Origin: CAZPBN01 sp964584935
GTDB lineage: Bacteria > Acidobacteriota > Aminicenantia > Aminicenantales > Aminicenantaceae
Assembly (NCBI GenBank): GCA_964584935.1
Contig: CAZPBN010000001.1
Coordinates: 186,001 to 250,000 of the forward strand
DNA: 64,000 bases
Reading direction: 5' to 3'
Shown here: one piece after another, positions 34,552 to 43,987 of the stretch
Numbering within the stretch: the first letter of the stretch is position 1
Layout of the letters: every line of letters begins with the position of its first letter
The notes under the pieces: model-generated
The model's database searches: none
The model's input: only the letters and a program-made list of their open reading frames with translations
Told to the model about the DNA's origin: nothing
Translations under genes and position numbers: made by a program

Positions 34552-35763
34552 ATGAAAACTAAAATATTCTTTTTTTCATTCTTCTTTTCTTTTATTGTCC
34601 TTTCCCATGCACAACCCATTCAAAAAAACCAAAAAATTATCAGTGTAGAGAACAATGAGGAATCAGTGAATCTGCTTTTATCCATGGAATCTGATCTTTT
34701 GATGGAATGGGATAAAAAAATCTATTTTATTGGGGGGCAAACAGAATTAACCCTTCTAAATAAAAAAAATATATCTTACAATATCGAATACTTATCCTCC
34801 TCTTTTTATCCAAACAAGATTCCTCAAAATGCCGGAGCCAACGGAGCTTATCACTCTTATAAAGAACTTGAACAAGAAATAAACCTAATAGAAATCTCCT
34901 ACCCGGAAATAGCCAAAGTTTATGATATTGGGGACAGCCTGGAAAAAAGAAATATTTATGCCCTAAAAGTTAGTGACAATGTCCAACTCAATGAATCAGA
35001 AGCAAAGATAATCTTTATCGGATGTCACCATGCCAGGGAATGGATTTCGGTGGAAATTCCTTTATTACTTGGTCAATACTTAACTGAAAAATATTCTCTT
35101 TTGTCAAACATTAAAGACCTGATCGATAAAAGTGAAATCTGGATAATTCCGATGCTCAATCCAGACGGACTTGAATATAGCATTCATTACTACCGGTACT
35201 GGCGGAAAAATATGCGTGATAACGGAGATGGAACTTATGGAGTCGATCTAAACAGAAATTATAGATACAAATGGGGATATGATGATAAGGGATCCAGTTC
35301 CTATACAGGGTCTAATACTTATCGCGGCCCTTCCCCTTTTTCTGAACCTGAAACTCAAGCGATCCGTGATCTTTTCGTTTCAAAACATTTTCAAGCTTTA
35401 ATTTCATATCACAGTTATTCCCAGCTTATTTTATATCCTTGGGGTTATATCGACACGCCAGCTCAAAAGGATGACCTGTTCAACCAGATAGGCAAAAAAA
35501 TGTCAGACCTCATTGAATCTGTAAATGGCAACAACTATAAATGTGTTCAAAGTGGGAAAGATTTGTATTTAACCAATGGAGACACAACTGACTGGAGTTA
35601 TGGGGTCTACAATATCCCCTCCTTTACCATAGAACTCCCTCCTGTGGATATTTTCCATGGAGGATTTTTTAATGCCGAAGAAGATATCGATATCATATTT
35701 AATGAAAATCTTCCCGCTATGCTCTATTTGATTGAATGGAGTATTCAGAATTATTCGAGTTGA
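34552..35763 (+). CDS. Secreted M14 zinc carboxypeptidase
   Basis: A 403-residue exported metallopeptidase. Signal peptide about residues 1-20 (ending LSHA). Zinc ligands: His and Glu in GCHHAREWISVE and the later His in LISYHSYSQL; substrate residues in WRKNMRDNGDGTYGVDLNRNY; catalytic Glu in SFTIELPP. All expected residues of the carboxypeptidase A group are present. It probably trims peptides in the periplasm or outside the cell for amino-acid use, in line with the amino-acid catabolic genes at 3-6.5 kb. Confidence 0.92.
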   Translation: MKTKIFFFSFFFSFIVLSHAQPIQKNQKIISVENNEESVNLLLSMESDLLMEWDKKIYFIGGQTELTLLNKKNISYNIEYLSSSFYPNKIPQNAGANGAYHSYKELEQEINLIEISYPEIAKVYDIGDSLEKRNIYALKVSDNVQLNESEAKIIFIGCHHAREWISVEIPLLLGQYLTEKYSLLSNIKDLIDKSEIWIIPMLNPDGLEYSIHYYRYWRKNMRDNGDGTYGVDLNRNYRYKWGYDDKGSSSYTGSNTYRGPSPFSEPETQAIRDLFVSKHFQALISYHSYSQLILYPWGYIDTPAQKDDLFNQIGKKMSDLIESVNGNNYKCVQSGKDLYLTNGDTTDWSYGVYNIPSFTIELPPVDIFHGGFFNAEEDIDIIFNENLPAMLYLIEWSIQNYSS

Positions 35764-35814
35764 CAAATCCTTTTTAAAAAGATATGTAATACTGAAATAT
35801 AGGGAAATTCCAAT

Positions 35815-36858
35815 ATGAGACTATTTCTAGAAAAAGTTTTCTCAAGCCAACCCCCGCCGGAGACTTTAAAAGAAGGACTTCCCTTTTGGATATTTTGGCT
35901 GCTTTTATGCGTTATCCTTCTTCTCACTGCATTCATTTTTCTCCGAGATAAAGACTTAAGAAAAAGGCTCAATAATTTTTTTTTCAACACAAAAATCAAG
36001 TTGATCAAATTACAGTATCAGGCAAGACTCAAAAGGGAATTGAGAAAAAAGGACGAATTGATTATAGAACTAGGGAAAAAAACTTGGGATGAACATATAA
36101 ACAATGAAGAAAATAAAGATATCGTAAACAAACTCAATGAAATTGAAGAAGAAATCAATGTTTATCATAACAAATCAAAAGAAATTCTTTCCCAAATCGA
36201 AATCCTTAATGAACAAGTCAAAAAAGAGAACATGAAATACGATGACAAAATTAAAAATCTTGAAGACAAAAAAGTACCTTATATCAACCAAATCTCTGAA
36301 ATATCCAAAAAAATCAAATCCACAAGAAATACAATCAAAGAGAATCATAAATCAATTTCAGAAGAGGAAAAAAACACAAAAAAGTTACAAAAACAAATCC
36401 ATAAGATAAACAGAGCCGATAAATATTCAATCAATGAAAAAGAATCCAATTCAAAAAAAATAAAAGAAAAAATTGAACATCATAAGAAGAATATATTGAA
36501 ATTAAGAGAAAAAAATTCTATTCACAAAGAAAAAAAACAAGCACTCGATAAAAATAAACAAAATAATCAAAAGTCCATTTCCACTATAGAAAAAAATATT
36601 TCAGAAGCAAAAAAAGAAAAAAAACACACATTAGATCACCTTCAAAAAACCATTAAGGAACAGAAAAAAAATGATGATAAAATTCAAGATAAAATAATAA
36701 ATTTAGAATCGCAAAAAAAGCTCTTGTTCATTAAATTAGGCACAATAATGGATAAATATCGAGCAAAGAGTGACAAACTTTCTGTTTATTATTCGCAAAT
36801 AGACAGAATGAACGAACGAATTCAGAACCTTGAAAATCAAATCAAAGAATTAAAATAA
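35815..36858 (+). CDS. Membrane-anchored long coiled-coil protein
   Basis: A 347-residue protein with one membrane helix (about residues 24-44) and, from about residue 65 to the end, continuous Lys/Glu/Asn-rich heptad-like sequence predicted to be coiled coil. I recognise no domain. The codons are strongly A-rich, which follows from the Lys/Asn content. It could be a structural or tethering protein of the cell envelope; genes on either side give no further clue. GGGAAA precedes the ATG. Confidence 0.7.
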   Translation: MRLFLEKVFSSQPPPETLKEGLPFWIFWLLLCVILLLTAFIFLRDKDLRKRLNNFFFNTKIKLIKLQYQARLKRELRKKDELIIELGKKTWDEHINNEENKDIVNKLNEIEEEINVYHNKSKEILSQIEILNEQVKKENMKYDDKIKNLEDKKVPYINQISEISKKIKSTRNTIKENHKSISEEEKNTKKLQKQIHKINRADKYSINEKESNSKKIKEKIEHHKKNILKLREKNSIHKEKKQALDKNKQNNQKSISTIEKNISEAKKEKKHTLDHLQKTIKEQKKNDDKIQDKIINLESQKKLLFIKLGTIMDKYRAKSDKLSVYYSQIDRMNERIQNLENQIKELK

Positions 36859-36951
36859 AATGTTCTATCTCTAATAATCCTTTTTATAAATTCCGATTTT
36901 ATATATCCTATCATTTGTTGTTTATTCAATTTAGGGATAAAATATATTCTT

Positions 36952-37503
36952 ATGAAACAAAAAATATTACTCCATATTTGCTGTGCTCCTGATGGTTTAT
37001 ATGTCATTAATCTATTAAAAGAGAGTTATAAAATATACGGATATTATTATAATCCAAACATACATCCTCTGGAGGAATATCAATTAAGATTGAAAGAAAC
37101 GAGAAAAATTATGGATAAAATAAACATCCCTTTAATAGAGGAAATATATGATAAAGATTATTGGTTTCAATTGACAGATAAATTCAAACAGGAACCTGAA
37201 AAAGGAATGAGATGCAATATTTGCTATGCTATGAGACTCAAAAAAACAGCCCAGAAAGCTGCTCAACTCAATTGTGATATATATTCGACTGTTATGAGCG
37301 TCAGCCCCTGGAAAAAAGCTGATGTCCTTAACAGAATTGGCAGGATGTTTGGTCGAAAATACCATATAGGTTTTCTGGAAGCGAATTTTAAGAAAAAAGC
37401 CGGTTTCAAAAAAAGCGTCGAATTAAGTAAGGAATATGGAATGTACAGGCAAAATTACTGTGGATGCATATATTCGAAACGCAATTCTTATAAATATGAA
37501 TAA
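36952..37503 (+). CDS. queH: Epoxyqueuosine reductase QueH
   Basis: A 183-residue member of the QueH (DUF208) family, the non-cobalamin enzyme for the last step of queuosine synthesis on tRNA. The cysteine set is complete: ICCAPDG at the N-terminus, MRCNICYAMRLKK in the middle and NYCGCIYS at the C-terminus; these bind an Fe-S cluster and another metal. It overlaps hypF by 8 nt (ATGAATAA). Another queuosine gene, tgt, is at 52.3 kb. Confidence 0.93.
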   Translation: MKQKILLHICCAPDGLYVINLLKESYKIYGYYYNPNIHPLEEYQLRLKETRKIMDKINIPLIEEIYDKDYWFQLTDKFKQEPEKGMRCNICYAMRLKKTAQKAAQLNCDIYSTVMSVSPWKKADVLNRIGRMFGRKYHIGFLEANFKKKAGFKKSVELSKEYGMYRQNYCGCIYSKRNSYKYE

Positions 37504-39766
37504 AAACAATAAACAAAGTTCTATTGATATAAGCATTTTTGGTGTTGTTCAAGGAGTCGGCTTCCGACCTTTTATTTACAGTTTGGCAAATAAATATCAA
37601 TACAACGGGTGGGTTAAGAATATGGGATTTGGAGTTGACATACATCTCGAAACTAATCATTCAACAGATTTCCAGGGCTTTATCAAAGAACTTCAAAAAA
37701 ATCAACCTCCTCTTTCCAAAATCGAACATATATCAACAAAAGCTTCAAGGTTCCAGAATTATAAAGATTTTTCGATCGTAAAAACAAGGCAAGGCAAAAG
37801 CTTTGTTTTCATTTCTCCTGATATTTCCATATGCAATGACTGCCTTAAGGAAATGATGACTCCCTCAGATAGAAGATATCAATACCCCTTCATTAACTGC
37901 ACAAACTGCGGTCCGCGATACTCCATTGTCAAATCCCTTCCCTACGACAGAGAACACACAACAATGCATCCTTTCAAAATGTGTGAGGAATGCAAAAAGG
38001 AATATGAAAATCCATTGGATAGAAGATACCATGCTCAACCTGTTGCCTGTTTTTCTTGCGGACCAGAAATAAGTCTGACGGATTCTCAAACCGGAAAACA
38101 AATATCAGGAGGAATCAAGAAAGCTTCTTCTCTTTTAAAAAAGGGGAAAATCATTGCTGTCAAAGGTCTGGGAGGTTTTCATCTTATTTGCGATGCATTC
38201 AATCATAAAACTGTTAGCCGATTGAGAAATATCAAACAAAGAAAAAGGAAACCTTTTGCTTTAATGGCACGGAGTATGGAAATCATTAAAAAATATTCCT
38301 ATGTATCAACAATGGAAGAAAACAAACTCTCTGATCCGAGACGTCCTATTGTCCTTCTGAAAAAAAAGGAGGATATCAAGGACATTGCTCCCCATATCAA
38401 GGAATTTGGTTTCATGCTTCCCTACACTCCCATTCATTATCTTTTAATGCAGGAAATCGATCTCATCGTGGCAACGAGCTCCAATACAAAAGATGCTCCT
38501 ATAATGAACAAAGAGGAAGAAGGAATATTCAACCTCTGTGATTTCGTTCTATCGCATAATAGAGAGATTGAAATGAGAGCTGATGATTCTGTCTTGAAGG
38601 TTGTGGATCAGGAGCCTCTTTTTTTACGACGTGCCCGCGGTTATGTTCCTTATCCCCAAAAAGTCCCTGAGGCTTTAGAATCCTCACAGCATATTTTAGC
38701 TCTGGGAGGAGAACTAAAAGATACCATCTCCGTTTATAAAAATGGTTATGTCATAACTAGCCAGTTTCTTGGAGATCTAGATGAATATCGGAACTATACC
38801 TATTTCGAAGAAACAATTAATCATCTCACCAATCTATTTGATATAAAGCCTAAAATAATTGTTTGTGACGCCCATCCGGAATTTCATTCCACAGACTATG
38901 CCAAAAAATCAGGACTTACTTTTTTCCAGATACAACATCATTTTGCCCATACACTATCCGTTTTACTTGAACATAAATTTCCTGTCCAGAAAAAAGTTTT
39001 AGGAATCTCTTTTGATGGGTATGGCTATGGTGAGGATGGAACGGGATGGGGAGGCGAATTTTTATTAGCCAATTATACTTCTTTTGAACGGTTTGCCCAT
39101 TTCAGCCCTGTTCCACTGCCAGGGGGAGACTTGGCTGCAAAACAACCCTGGAGAATGGCTGTATCTTACTTGATAGAGGCTTTTGGTTTTAACTTTCCGG
39201 AAATAAAATCATTAAACAAAATCAGCTCAAAATTGATCAAAGGCATCATCAACATGATCAGAGAAAATTTCAACAGCCCCTTAGTATCCAGCTGCGGGAG
39301 ACTTTTTGATGCTATCTCATTTTTAACAGGCCTTGCCCCGGCTCAAATCGAATATGAAGCCGAAGCTCCAATGAGATTGGAATCTATCGCTTCTGAAAAA
39401 ATAAAAGAAGCCTACGGATTTTCCCTAAAGAAAAACAAGAATCCAATCCAGGTATCTTTTGTTCCTACCATAAGAGAGGTTGTTGAGGATATAAAGCACA
39501 ACACACCTATCTCTATAATGTCAGCAAAATTCCATAATACAATTGCCTGTGTAATGGTCTTCATGGCAGAAAAAGTAAGGGAAGAACATCATATTGATAC
39601 CATTGCTTTATCCGGAGGAGTCTTTCTTAACAAAAAATTATTGTCAACGTCTCAAAAACTTCTGAAAGAGAAAGGATTCAAAGTTCTTCGCTCTATCAAC
39701 TATTCACCTAATGATGAATCCGTTTCACTTGGGCAAATCGCCTTTGCACTCAACAAACTCCGTTGA
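37496..39766 (+). CDS. hypF: Carbamoyltransferase HypF ([NiFe]-hydrogenase maturation)
   Basis: A 756-residue HypF, which makes the carbamoyl/cyanide ligand precursor for [NiFe]-hydrogenases. Domains in order: acylphosphatase-like (VVQGVGFRPFIYSLA, residues ~15-95), zinc-finger region with CxxC pairs (CNDC, CTNC, CEEC, CFSC), YrdC-like nucleotide domain (KKGKIIAVKGLGGFHL), and a Kae1-like C-terminal domain (QHHFAHTLSVLLEH; ALSGGVFLN). The start at ATG 37496 overlaps the queH stop and gives the normal family length; an upstream ATG at 37436 lies inside queH. No other hyp gene or hydrogenase is in this window. Confidence 0.95.
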   Translation: MNKNNKQSSIDISIFGVVQGVGFRPFIYSLANKYQYNGWVKNMGFGVDIHLETNHSTDFQGFIKELQKNQPPLSKIEHISTKASRFQNYKDFSIVKTRQGKSFVFISPDISICNDCLKEMMTPSDRRYQYPFINCTNCGPRYSIVKSLPYDREHTTMHPFKMCEECKKEYENPLDRRYHAQPVACFSCGPEISLTDSQTGKQISGGIKKASSLLKKGKIIAVKGLGGFHLICDAFNHKTVSRLRNIKQRKRKPFALMARSMEIIKKYSYVSTMEENKLSDPRRPIVLLKKKEDIKDIAPHIKEFGFMLPYTPIHYLLMQEIDLIVATSSNTKDAPIMNKEEEGIFNLCDFVLSHNREIEMRADDSVLKVVDQEPLFLRRARGYVPYPQKVPEALESSQHILALGGELKDTISVYKNGYVITSQFLGDLDEYRNYTYFEETINHLTNLFDIKPKIIVCDAHPEFHSTDYAKKSGLTFFQIQHHFAHTLSVLLEHKFPVQKKVLGISFDGYGYGEDGTGWGGEFLLANYTSFERFAHFSPVPLPGGDLAAKQPWRMAVSYLIEAFGFNFPEIKSLNKISSKLIKGIINMIRENFNSPLVSSCGRLFDAISFLTGLAPAQIEYEAEAPMRLESIASEKIKEAYGFSLKKNKNPIQVSFVPTIREVVEDIKHNTPISIMSAKFHNTIACVMVFMAEKVREEHHIDTIALSGGVFLNKKLLSTSQKLLKEKGFKVLRSINYSPNDESVSLGQIAFALNKLR

Positions 39767-39785
39767 ATCAGTCAAAAAAGCGGAC

Positions 39786-39813
39786 GGCTTATTGATGGGT
39801 TTCCCTATAAGCC
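39786..39813 (-). terminator. Hairpin with T-run between hypF and the zinc-ribbon gene
   Basis: Stem GGCTTAT/ATAAGCC of 7 bp with a 14-nt loop. Read on the minus strand it is followed within about 7 nt by six T residues, so it fits an intrinsic terminator for the zinc-ribbon gene and lies in the hypF 3' flank. Confidence 0.45.
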
Positions 39814-39855
39814 CCTAAAAAAAAGATTGAATCCTTCAGAATAACCAGGAAATCA

Positions 39856-40671
39856 CTATTTATTCAATTTAGTAAATTTCAGTTTAATTCCACCGATAAA
39901 ATAAAACAATATATTGCCAAATAATGCAATGAAAAATCCTAAAATTCCCAATAAAAGAAATCCTGCAATTCCTCCGACAGCAGCATAAATGATTCCTCCC
40001 AGAAGTTTCCCCTGGAATTCTTGTAAAAACAAAGGGATAAATTCAGAAATATTGGAAAAATATTCTGTCGTTCCAGCGAAAGCTCCTATTATTATTCCGG
40101 AAAGAATTCCGATAGCGCCCAAAAATAAAAATAAAGATTTTGGATTAATGGAATTAAGAACAACATAATCTTCCTCTTTCCCTTCAGAAATTTTCTTTTT
40201 TTGATCTTTTTCAACCAGTATCTTATCGCAATATGGGCATTTATCTGTTATTTTCTCCAGTATATGACCGCAATAAGGACATTTTTTTTCTTCTTTCTTT
40301 TCTTTTTCTTGAACCTCTTCTTCCACCTCTTCTTCAAAAACCTCTTCTTTTTTTTCTGCTGGCATTTCTTTTTTTAAACTCTCTCCACATCTCACACAAA
40401 CATCTGTATCAGGATAATTTTCAAAACCGCAATAAGGGCATTTTTTTTTCTCTCCTTCATTATAAGGAGGTTCTGATTGGATCCACTTATGTCCATCAAA
40501 ATAATACCATCGACCACTTCTCGATCCTATCATCCAAAGAACTTCATTTTTATCTTTCACTTTCATTTTTTTAAGATTATCTCTAAATTCCTGTTGTGAT
40601 ATTTCATGAAGCCAATATTTTTTCTTTAAACGCTCAAAAGCTTTTTCTATTTCCTTAAACTTATCTTCCAT
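39856..40671 (-). CDS. Zinc-ribbon membrane protein
   Basis: A 271-residue protein with a helical N-terminal part, a GYF_2/DUF4339-like segment (GRWYYFDGHKWIQSEPP), two double-CxxC zinc ribbons (CPYCGFENYPDTDVCVRCG and CPYCGHILEKITDKCPYC), a Glu/Lys-rich linker between the ribbons, and two C-terminal membrane helices (about residues 175-200 and 235-262). Zinc ribbons of this sort occur in many uncharacterised bacterial membrane proteins. The function is unknown. Confidence 0.65.
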   Translation of the reverse strand: MEDKFKEIEKAFERLKKKYWLHEISQQEFRDNLKKMKVKDKNEVLWMIGSRSGRWYYFDGHKWIQSEPPYNEGEKKKCPYCGFENYPDTDVCVRCGESLKKEMPAEKKEEVFEEEVEEEVQEKEKKEEKKCPYCGHILEKITDKCPYCDKILVEKDQKKKISEGKEEDYVVLNSINPKSLFLFLGAIGILSGIIIGAFAGTTEYFSNISEFIPLFLQEFQGKLLGGIIYAAVGGIAGFLLLGILGFFIALFGNILFYFIGGIKLKFTKLNK

Positions 40672-41093
40672 TTTTCTTCATCTCTCTTACTTTTCTGATT
40701 GTTATAGAGAACCTTCATAAGTATATAATATTAAAGATGACTTTTACAATACCATTAAGGATTAATTATGAGCAAAAATCTTCGCATATATAAACATTGG
40801 ATAAAGCATTGGGATATCACTTATTCTATCTGCAAGCTTTTGATTGAAATTCTGTTTATGTCCTGTTTTTTCTAAATTTTTATCTGCTAAATTTTCTCGA
40901 ATTTCGGATTTATTTTTCTTTTATATTTGTATCTTATTTGTTTTCAACACATTTCTTAAGTCATTCATAATAAAGACTTTAAGATAGATGACGAATTCTT
41001 GTGCAAATTGTCATATTTTCAAGTTATTTCATATTTTATGAACATTATATTGTTGCTTTTCCACAACTTTTCCACAGGATTTGTGAAATTTTT
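40672..41093. other. Intergenic region of 422 nt
   Basis: Very AT-rich gap between the divergent/adjacent minus genes. A TATAAT-like box (40724-40729) and a 35-codon frame with a ribosome binding site (40768-40875) are the only recognisable signals; the second half (40880-41093) shows nothing. Confidence 0.5.
40768..40875 (+). CDS. Possible 35-residue small protein
   Basis: ATG 40768-40770, preceded by AAGGA 7 nt upstream and by a TATAAT box at 40724-40729, opens a 35-codon frame. The product is basic and aromatic at the N-terminus (KNLRIYKHWIKHW) with a short hydrophobic C-terminus. Such a composition would suit a small membrane-associated peptide. It may also be chance; no family is recognised. 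Confidence 0.3.
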   Translation: MSKNLRIYKHWIKHWDITYSICKLLIEILFMSCFF

Positions 41094-42095
41094 TTAACCC
41101 TTAAACATGCTGATTAAATCAAATAAATTATAACCTTTTATAGGAGCTGGAATGAAAGAAAGAATAAAAATCAATCCCATAAAATACACAATAATTTTCC
41201 TTTTTGAAGATAAAGATTGATCCTCATCATAAACACGAGGGTGTTTTAATCCTAAAAAACTAATAAGGAGAGCCCATACAAACCATCCCACCCAAAAGAA
41301 AATTCCCATTACCACAAAAATTAACAGAAACAATCTCGCAAAATATCTGGATTTTGATCCAACCAAAGCATAGAAGATATGTCCCCCATCCAGTTGTCCG
41401 ACTGGAAACAGATTAAAAGAAGTGATAAGAATCCCTACCCAACCTGCAAAAGCCACAGGATGGAGAATCATAGCACTATCCGCACTGACATTTCCAAATA
41501 TCAATTCCCCTAATAATTTGAATAAAAGTGGTTCTCCCAATGTAAAGCTCCCATCTTGAGGAGATGCCACAACAATCCTTGATAAAGATATTCCATAAAC
41601 CAAGGCAGGAATCGAAAGGATGAAACCGGCTATCGGACCTGCGGCTCCAATATCGAATAGTTCTTTTTTTTTTGTAATAGGAGCCTTTATCTTAATAAAC
41701 GCTCCCAGAGTCCCTATCAAAGTGGGAGCAGGAATAAAATAAGGCAGAGTGGCATCAATCCTATAATAACGGCAGGTTAAATAATGACCTAACTCATGAC
41801 CTAATAATATTAATATAAGGACAATTGAATAAAAAAAACTAAGGAAAATTATCTCTGAATTATCAAATAAATGAAACTCCTGTAAAGAATGAGTTCCCTC
41901 GACTATAACATCATAATACATATAGTTGAAACTCAAGGATAATCCCACATAAAATATAGAAACGAGAGTCACAATAAAAAGAACAATATTTAGCCATAGT
42001 CTTTTTTTTACAAAAAAAGACCTGCGCTTTGGAATGACAGAAATATCGCTTGTTTCTTTTTTCATATTGTAGTTAAAAAAATAGGAGTGATACAT
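41094..42095 (-). CDS. M50-family (site-2 protease-like) membrane metalloprotease
   Basis: A 333-residue membrane protein with zinc motif HELGHYL (about residues 100-106) in one helix and a second metal/aspartate region NLFPVGQLDGGHIFYAL near residue 240, as in S2P-type intramembrane proteases. About six hydrophobic segments are seen. The start is ATG 42095, chosen because AAAGGAG lies 8 nt before it; a GTG nine bases upstream overlaps that site. The substrate is unknown; a possible role is regulated intramembrane proteolysis or membrane protein turnover. It is distinct from RseP at the end of the window. Confidence 0.85.
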   Translation of the reverse strand: MYHSYFFNYNMKKETSDISVIPKRRSFFVKKRLWLNIVLFIVTLVSIFYVGLSLSFNYMYYDVIVEGTHSLQEFHLFDNSEIIFLSFFYSIVLILILLGHELGHYLTCRYYRIDATLPYFIPAPTLIGTLGAFIKIKAPITKKKELFDIGAAGPIAGFILSIPALVYGISLSRIVVASPQDGSFTLGEPLLFKLLGELIFGNVSADSAMILHPVAFAGWVGILITSFNLFPVGQLDGGHIFYALVGSKSRYFARLFLLIFVVMGIFFWVGWFVWALLISFLGLKHPRVYDEDQSLSSKRKIIVYFMGLIFILSFIPAPIKGYNLFDLISMFKG

Positions 42096-42207
42096 CCATA
42101 TCACTCCTTTCTAAATAGAAAAATAATTCAATAATAACAGATATGACTCACACTAATATATGAATTGACGGTTATTATAATGATAGAATAAAAATGTTCT
42201 TTGATAT

Positions 42208-42414
42208 TTATTCCTTTGGATGATCCGGGTCAGGGACACAGCAATCAACAGGACAAACAGAAGCACATTGCGGTTCATCAAAATATCCTTCACATTCTTT
42301 GCATTTTGTATAATCAATCACATAAATCTCTTCACCTTCAGAAATTGCTTCATTGGGACATTCGGGTTCACAAGCTCCGCAATTGATACATTCTTCAGTA
42401 ATTTTATAAGCCAT
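42208..42414 (-). CDS. 2[4Fe-4S] ferredoxin (YfhL type)
   Basis: A 68-residue ferredoxin. First cluster motif CINCGACEPECP; second motif has the longer spacing typical of the YfhL/Alvin group, from YTKCKECEGYFDEPQC to SVCPVDCC, with an acidic C-terminal tail. It probably carries electrons for Fe-S or radical SAM enzymes. GAGGAGG lies 7 nt before the ATG. It follows the TPR gene on the same strand by 51 nt. Confidence 0.93.
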   Translation of the reverse strand: MAYKITEECINCGACEPECPNEAISEGEEIYVIDYTKCKECEGYFDEPQCASVCPVDCCVPDPDHPKE

Positions 42415-42465
42415 TTTAAGCCTCCTCGAAAAAATTATTAATAAAATTAAAAATACTTAAAAACT

Positions 42466-43125
42466 TTAATTATTAATTTTCTGCAATTGCTCGACTTTCA
42501 GAGAAGCATCATATCCGTAGTATGTCTGGGGATATTCGGCTTCGATTTTTTTGTATAAGGATAAAGCTTTTTGAATATCCCCCTCTTTTTCATGGACTTT
42601 CGCAAGCCGAAAAAGAATGACATCCATCGCATATTCTTTTGGATTTTCGTTTTCAATTGTTCTATAAATTTCCATTGCTTTATCATATTTATCTTGTTTT
42701 TGATAAATTTGAGCCAGCATGTCTTGACTCTGATAATAAAACAGATCTTTCCTCTTCTTTTTTATTTTTTTCAATGCATCTTCAGCTTTACCCAATTCCC
42801 CTTCTTCAATCCAATATCCAGCCATAATAATATAGGCAACCCGGGAATACCTTCCATTTCCAGCTAATTCTTTTAATTCGTATATTTTATCTGGATTATT
42901 CTGGAGCTCTGATTTTATTTCAAATAAATCAGTAAGCAACTTGGCTTCCTTCTTTATAGTAATGGATTTAATAACTTTCACTCCAATAAAAACAGCAACA
43001 ACAAAAACAACCACGACTGCCACACCAATAACTTTATTTCTATTTCTGGAAATAAAACTGAACAATTTGTTTATGGAAGCCAGTAAATCATTTTCTTTAA
43101 GTTGCCTTCTTTGTTTTCTTTTCAT
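42466..43125 (-). CDS. Membrane-anchored TPR protein
   Basis: A 219-residue protein with one membrane helix (about residues 34-56) and TPR-type repeats in the rest (for example DMLAQIYQKQDKYDKAMEIY, then LAKVHEKEGDIQKALSLY). The layout resembles YfgM-like proteins, which help at the Sec translocon, but the similarity is only general. AAGGTG lies 8 nt before the ATG. Confidence 0.75.
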   Translation of the reverse strand: MKRKQRRQLKENDLLASINKLFSFISRNRNKVIGVAVVVVFVVAVFIGVKVIKSITIKKEAKLLTDLFEIKSELQNNPDKIYELKELAGNGRYSRVAYIIMAGYWIEEGELGKAEDALKKIKKKRKDLFYYQSQDMLAQIYQKQDKYDKAMEIYRTIENENPKEYAMDVILFRLAKVHEKEGDIQKALSLYKKIEAEYPQTYYGYDASLKVEQLQKINN

Positions 43126-43414
43126 TCACTTCACCTTAAAATTAAATTTCCAAATATTCAACTAAACTCAATTAAAACTATTCTATTTGCTTTAAATACA
43201 TTTTTATCATAATATTCAAAAAAATCCAAATCTTATCTTAAAAAAAGAATAAAATATCATATTTTAATCAAAGCATTATTAATTATTTATTATTGGAACC
43301 GCAAGGAATTCTTTAATACAAAAAATCTCTCACTGATTCATTTTTCTTTTCAATCAACTTTTCTTATCATATCTTCCATTCTGAAAATATAACAGTGACT
43401 GAGCTTCAAAAGAT

Positions 43415-43963
43415 TCAAAATTCATAACCCAGTTTAAATAATCCTTTGAATCCACCAATATTTACTTTAATTCCAGCAGGTTCCACCCTGCAATAATTGT
43501 ATTCAATTTCAACCTCAAAAAAGTAGTTTTCTTCAACCTTGAACAAACACCCAACCTTTGCAACTAAGGCAAAATCCGATTCTTTAACAATTCCGATTGG
43601 GTTTTCTTCTTTATAAAAAAAATATCCGCAGCCAGCTGATAAATAGGGACTGATATCGGAACGGAGAATGTTCAATTTCAATCCTGTGAGTAAAGAATAC
43701 AGATCAAGACAGGTATCTTCTTCAGTATAGGTTAACTGTCCCTCCTTGGAAAAATACCCCCCTTCAATCCAGAAATCGATTCTATTCAGGAAAGAGAACT
43801 CAATTCCTCCTCCCACTCCTATTCCGCTTTTATAAATATCCTGGAAATCTTTCTCCTCTGGAAAAAAATAGAATACATTTCCCTCTATTCGAAAATTTCC
43901 TCCCAATGCAAAACTTTTGAGAAAAACAATGAGTATAAAAACGAATATGAATCTAATTTTCAT
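43415..43963 (-). CDS. Small outer-membrane beta-barrel protein
   Basis: A 182-residue exported protein. Signal peptide about residues 1-21 (ending FALGG). The rest is made of alternating amphipathic strands and ends LFKLGYEF, a C-terminal phenylalanine as required for barrel assembly. An eight-stranded barrel like OmpW/OmpX is likely from the length. Function unknown. It lies 24 nt after the GspG-like gene. Confidence 0.65.
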   Translation of the reverse strand: MKIRFIFVFILIVFLKSFALGGNFRIEGNVFYFFPEEKDFQDIYKSGIGVGGGIEFSFLNRIDFWIEGGYFSKEGQLTYTEEDTCLDLYSLLTGLKLNILRSDISPYLSAGCGYFFYKEENPIGIVKESDFALVAKVGCLFKVEENYFFEVEIEYNYCRVEPAGIKVNIGGFKGLFKLGYEF

Positions 43964-43987
43964 TCATTTAAATAATTTAATAATCAA

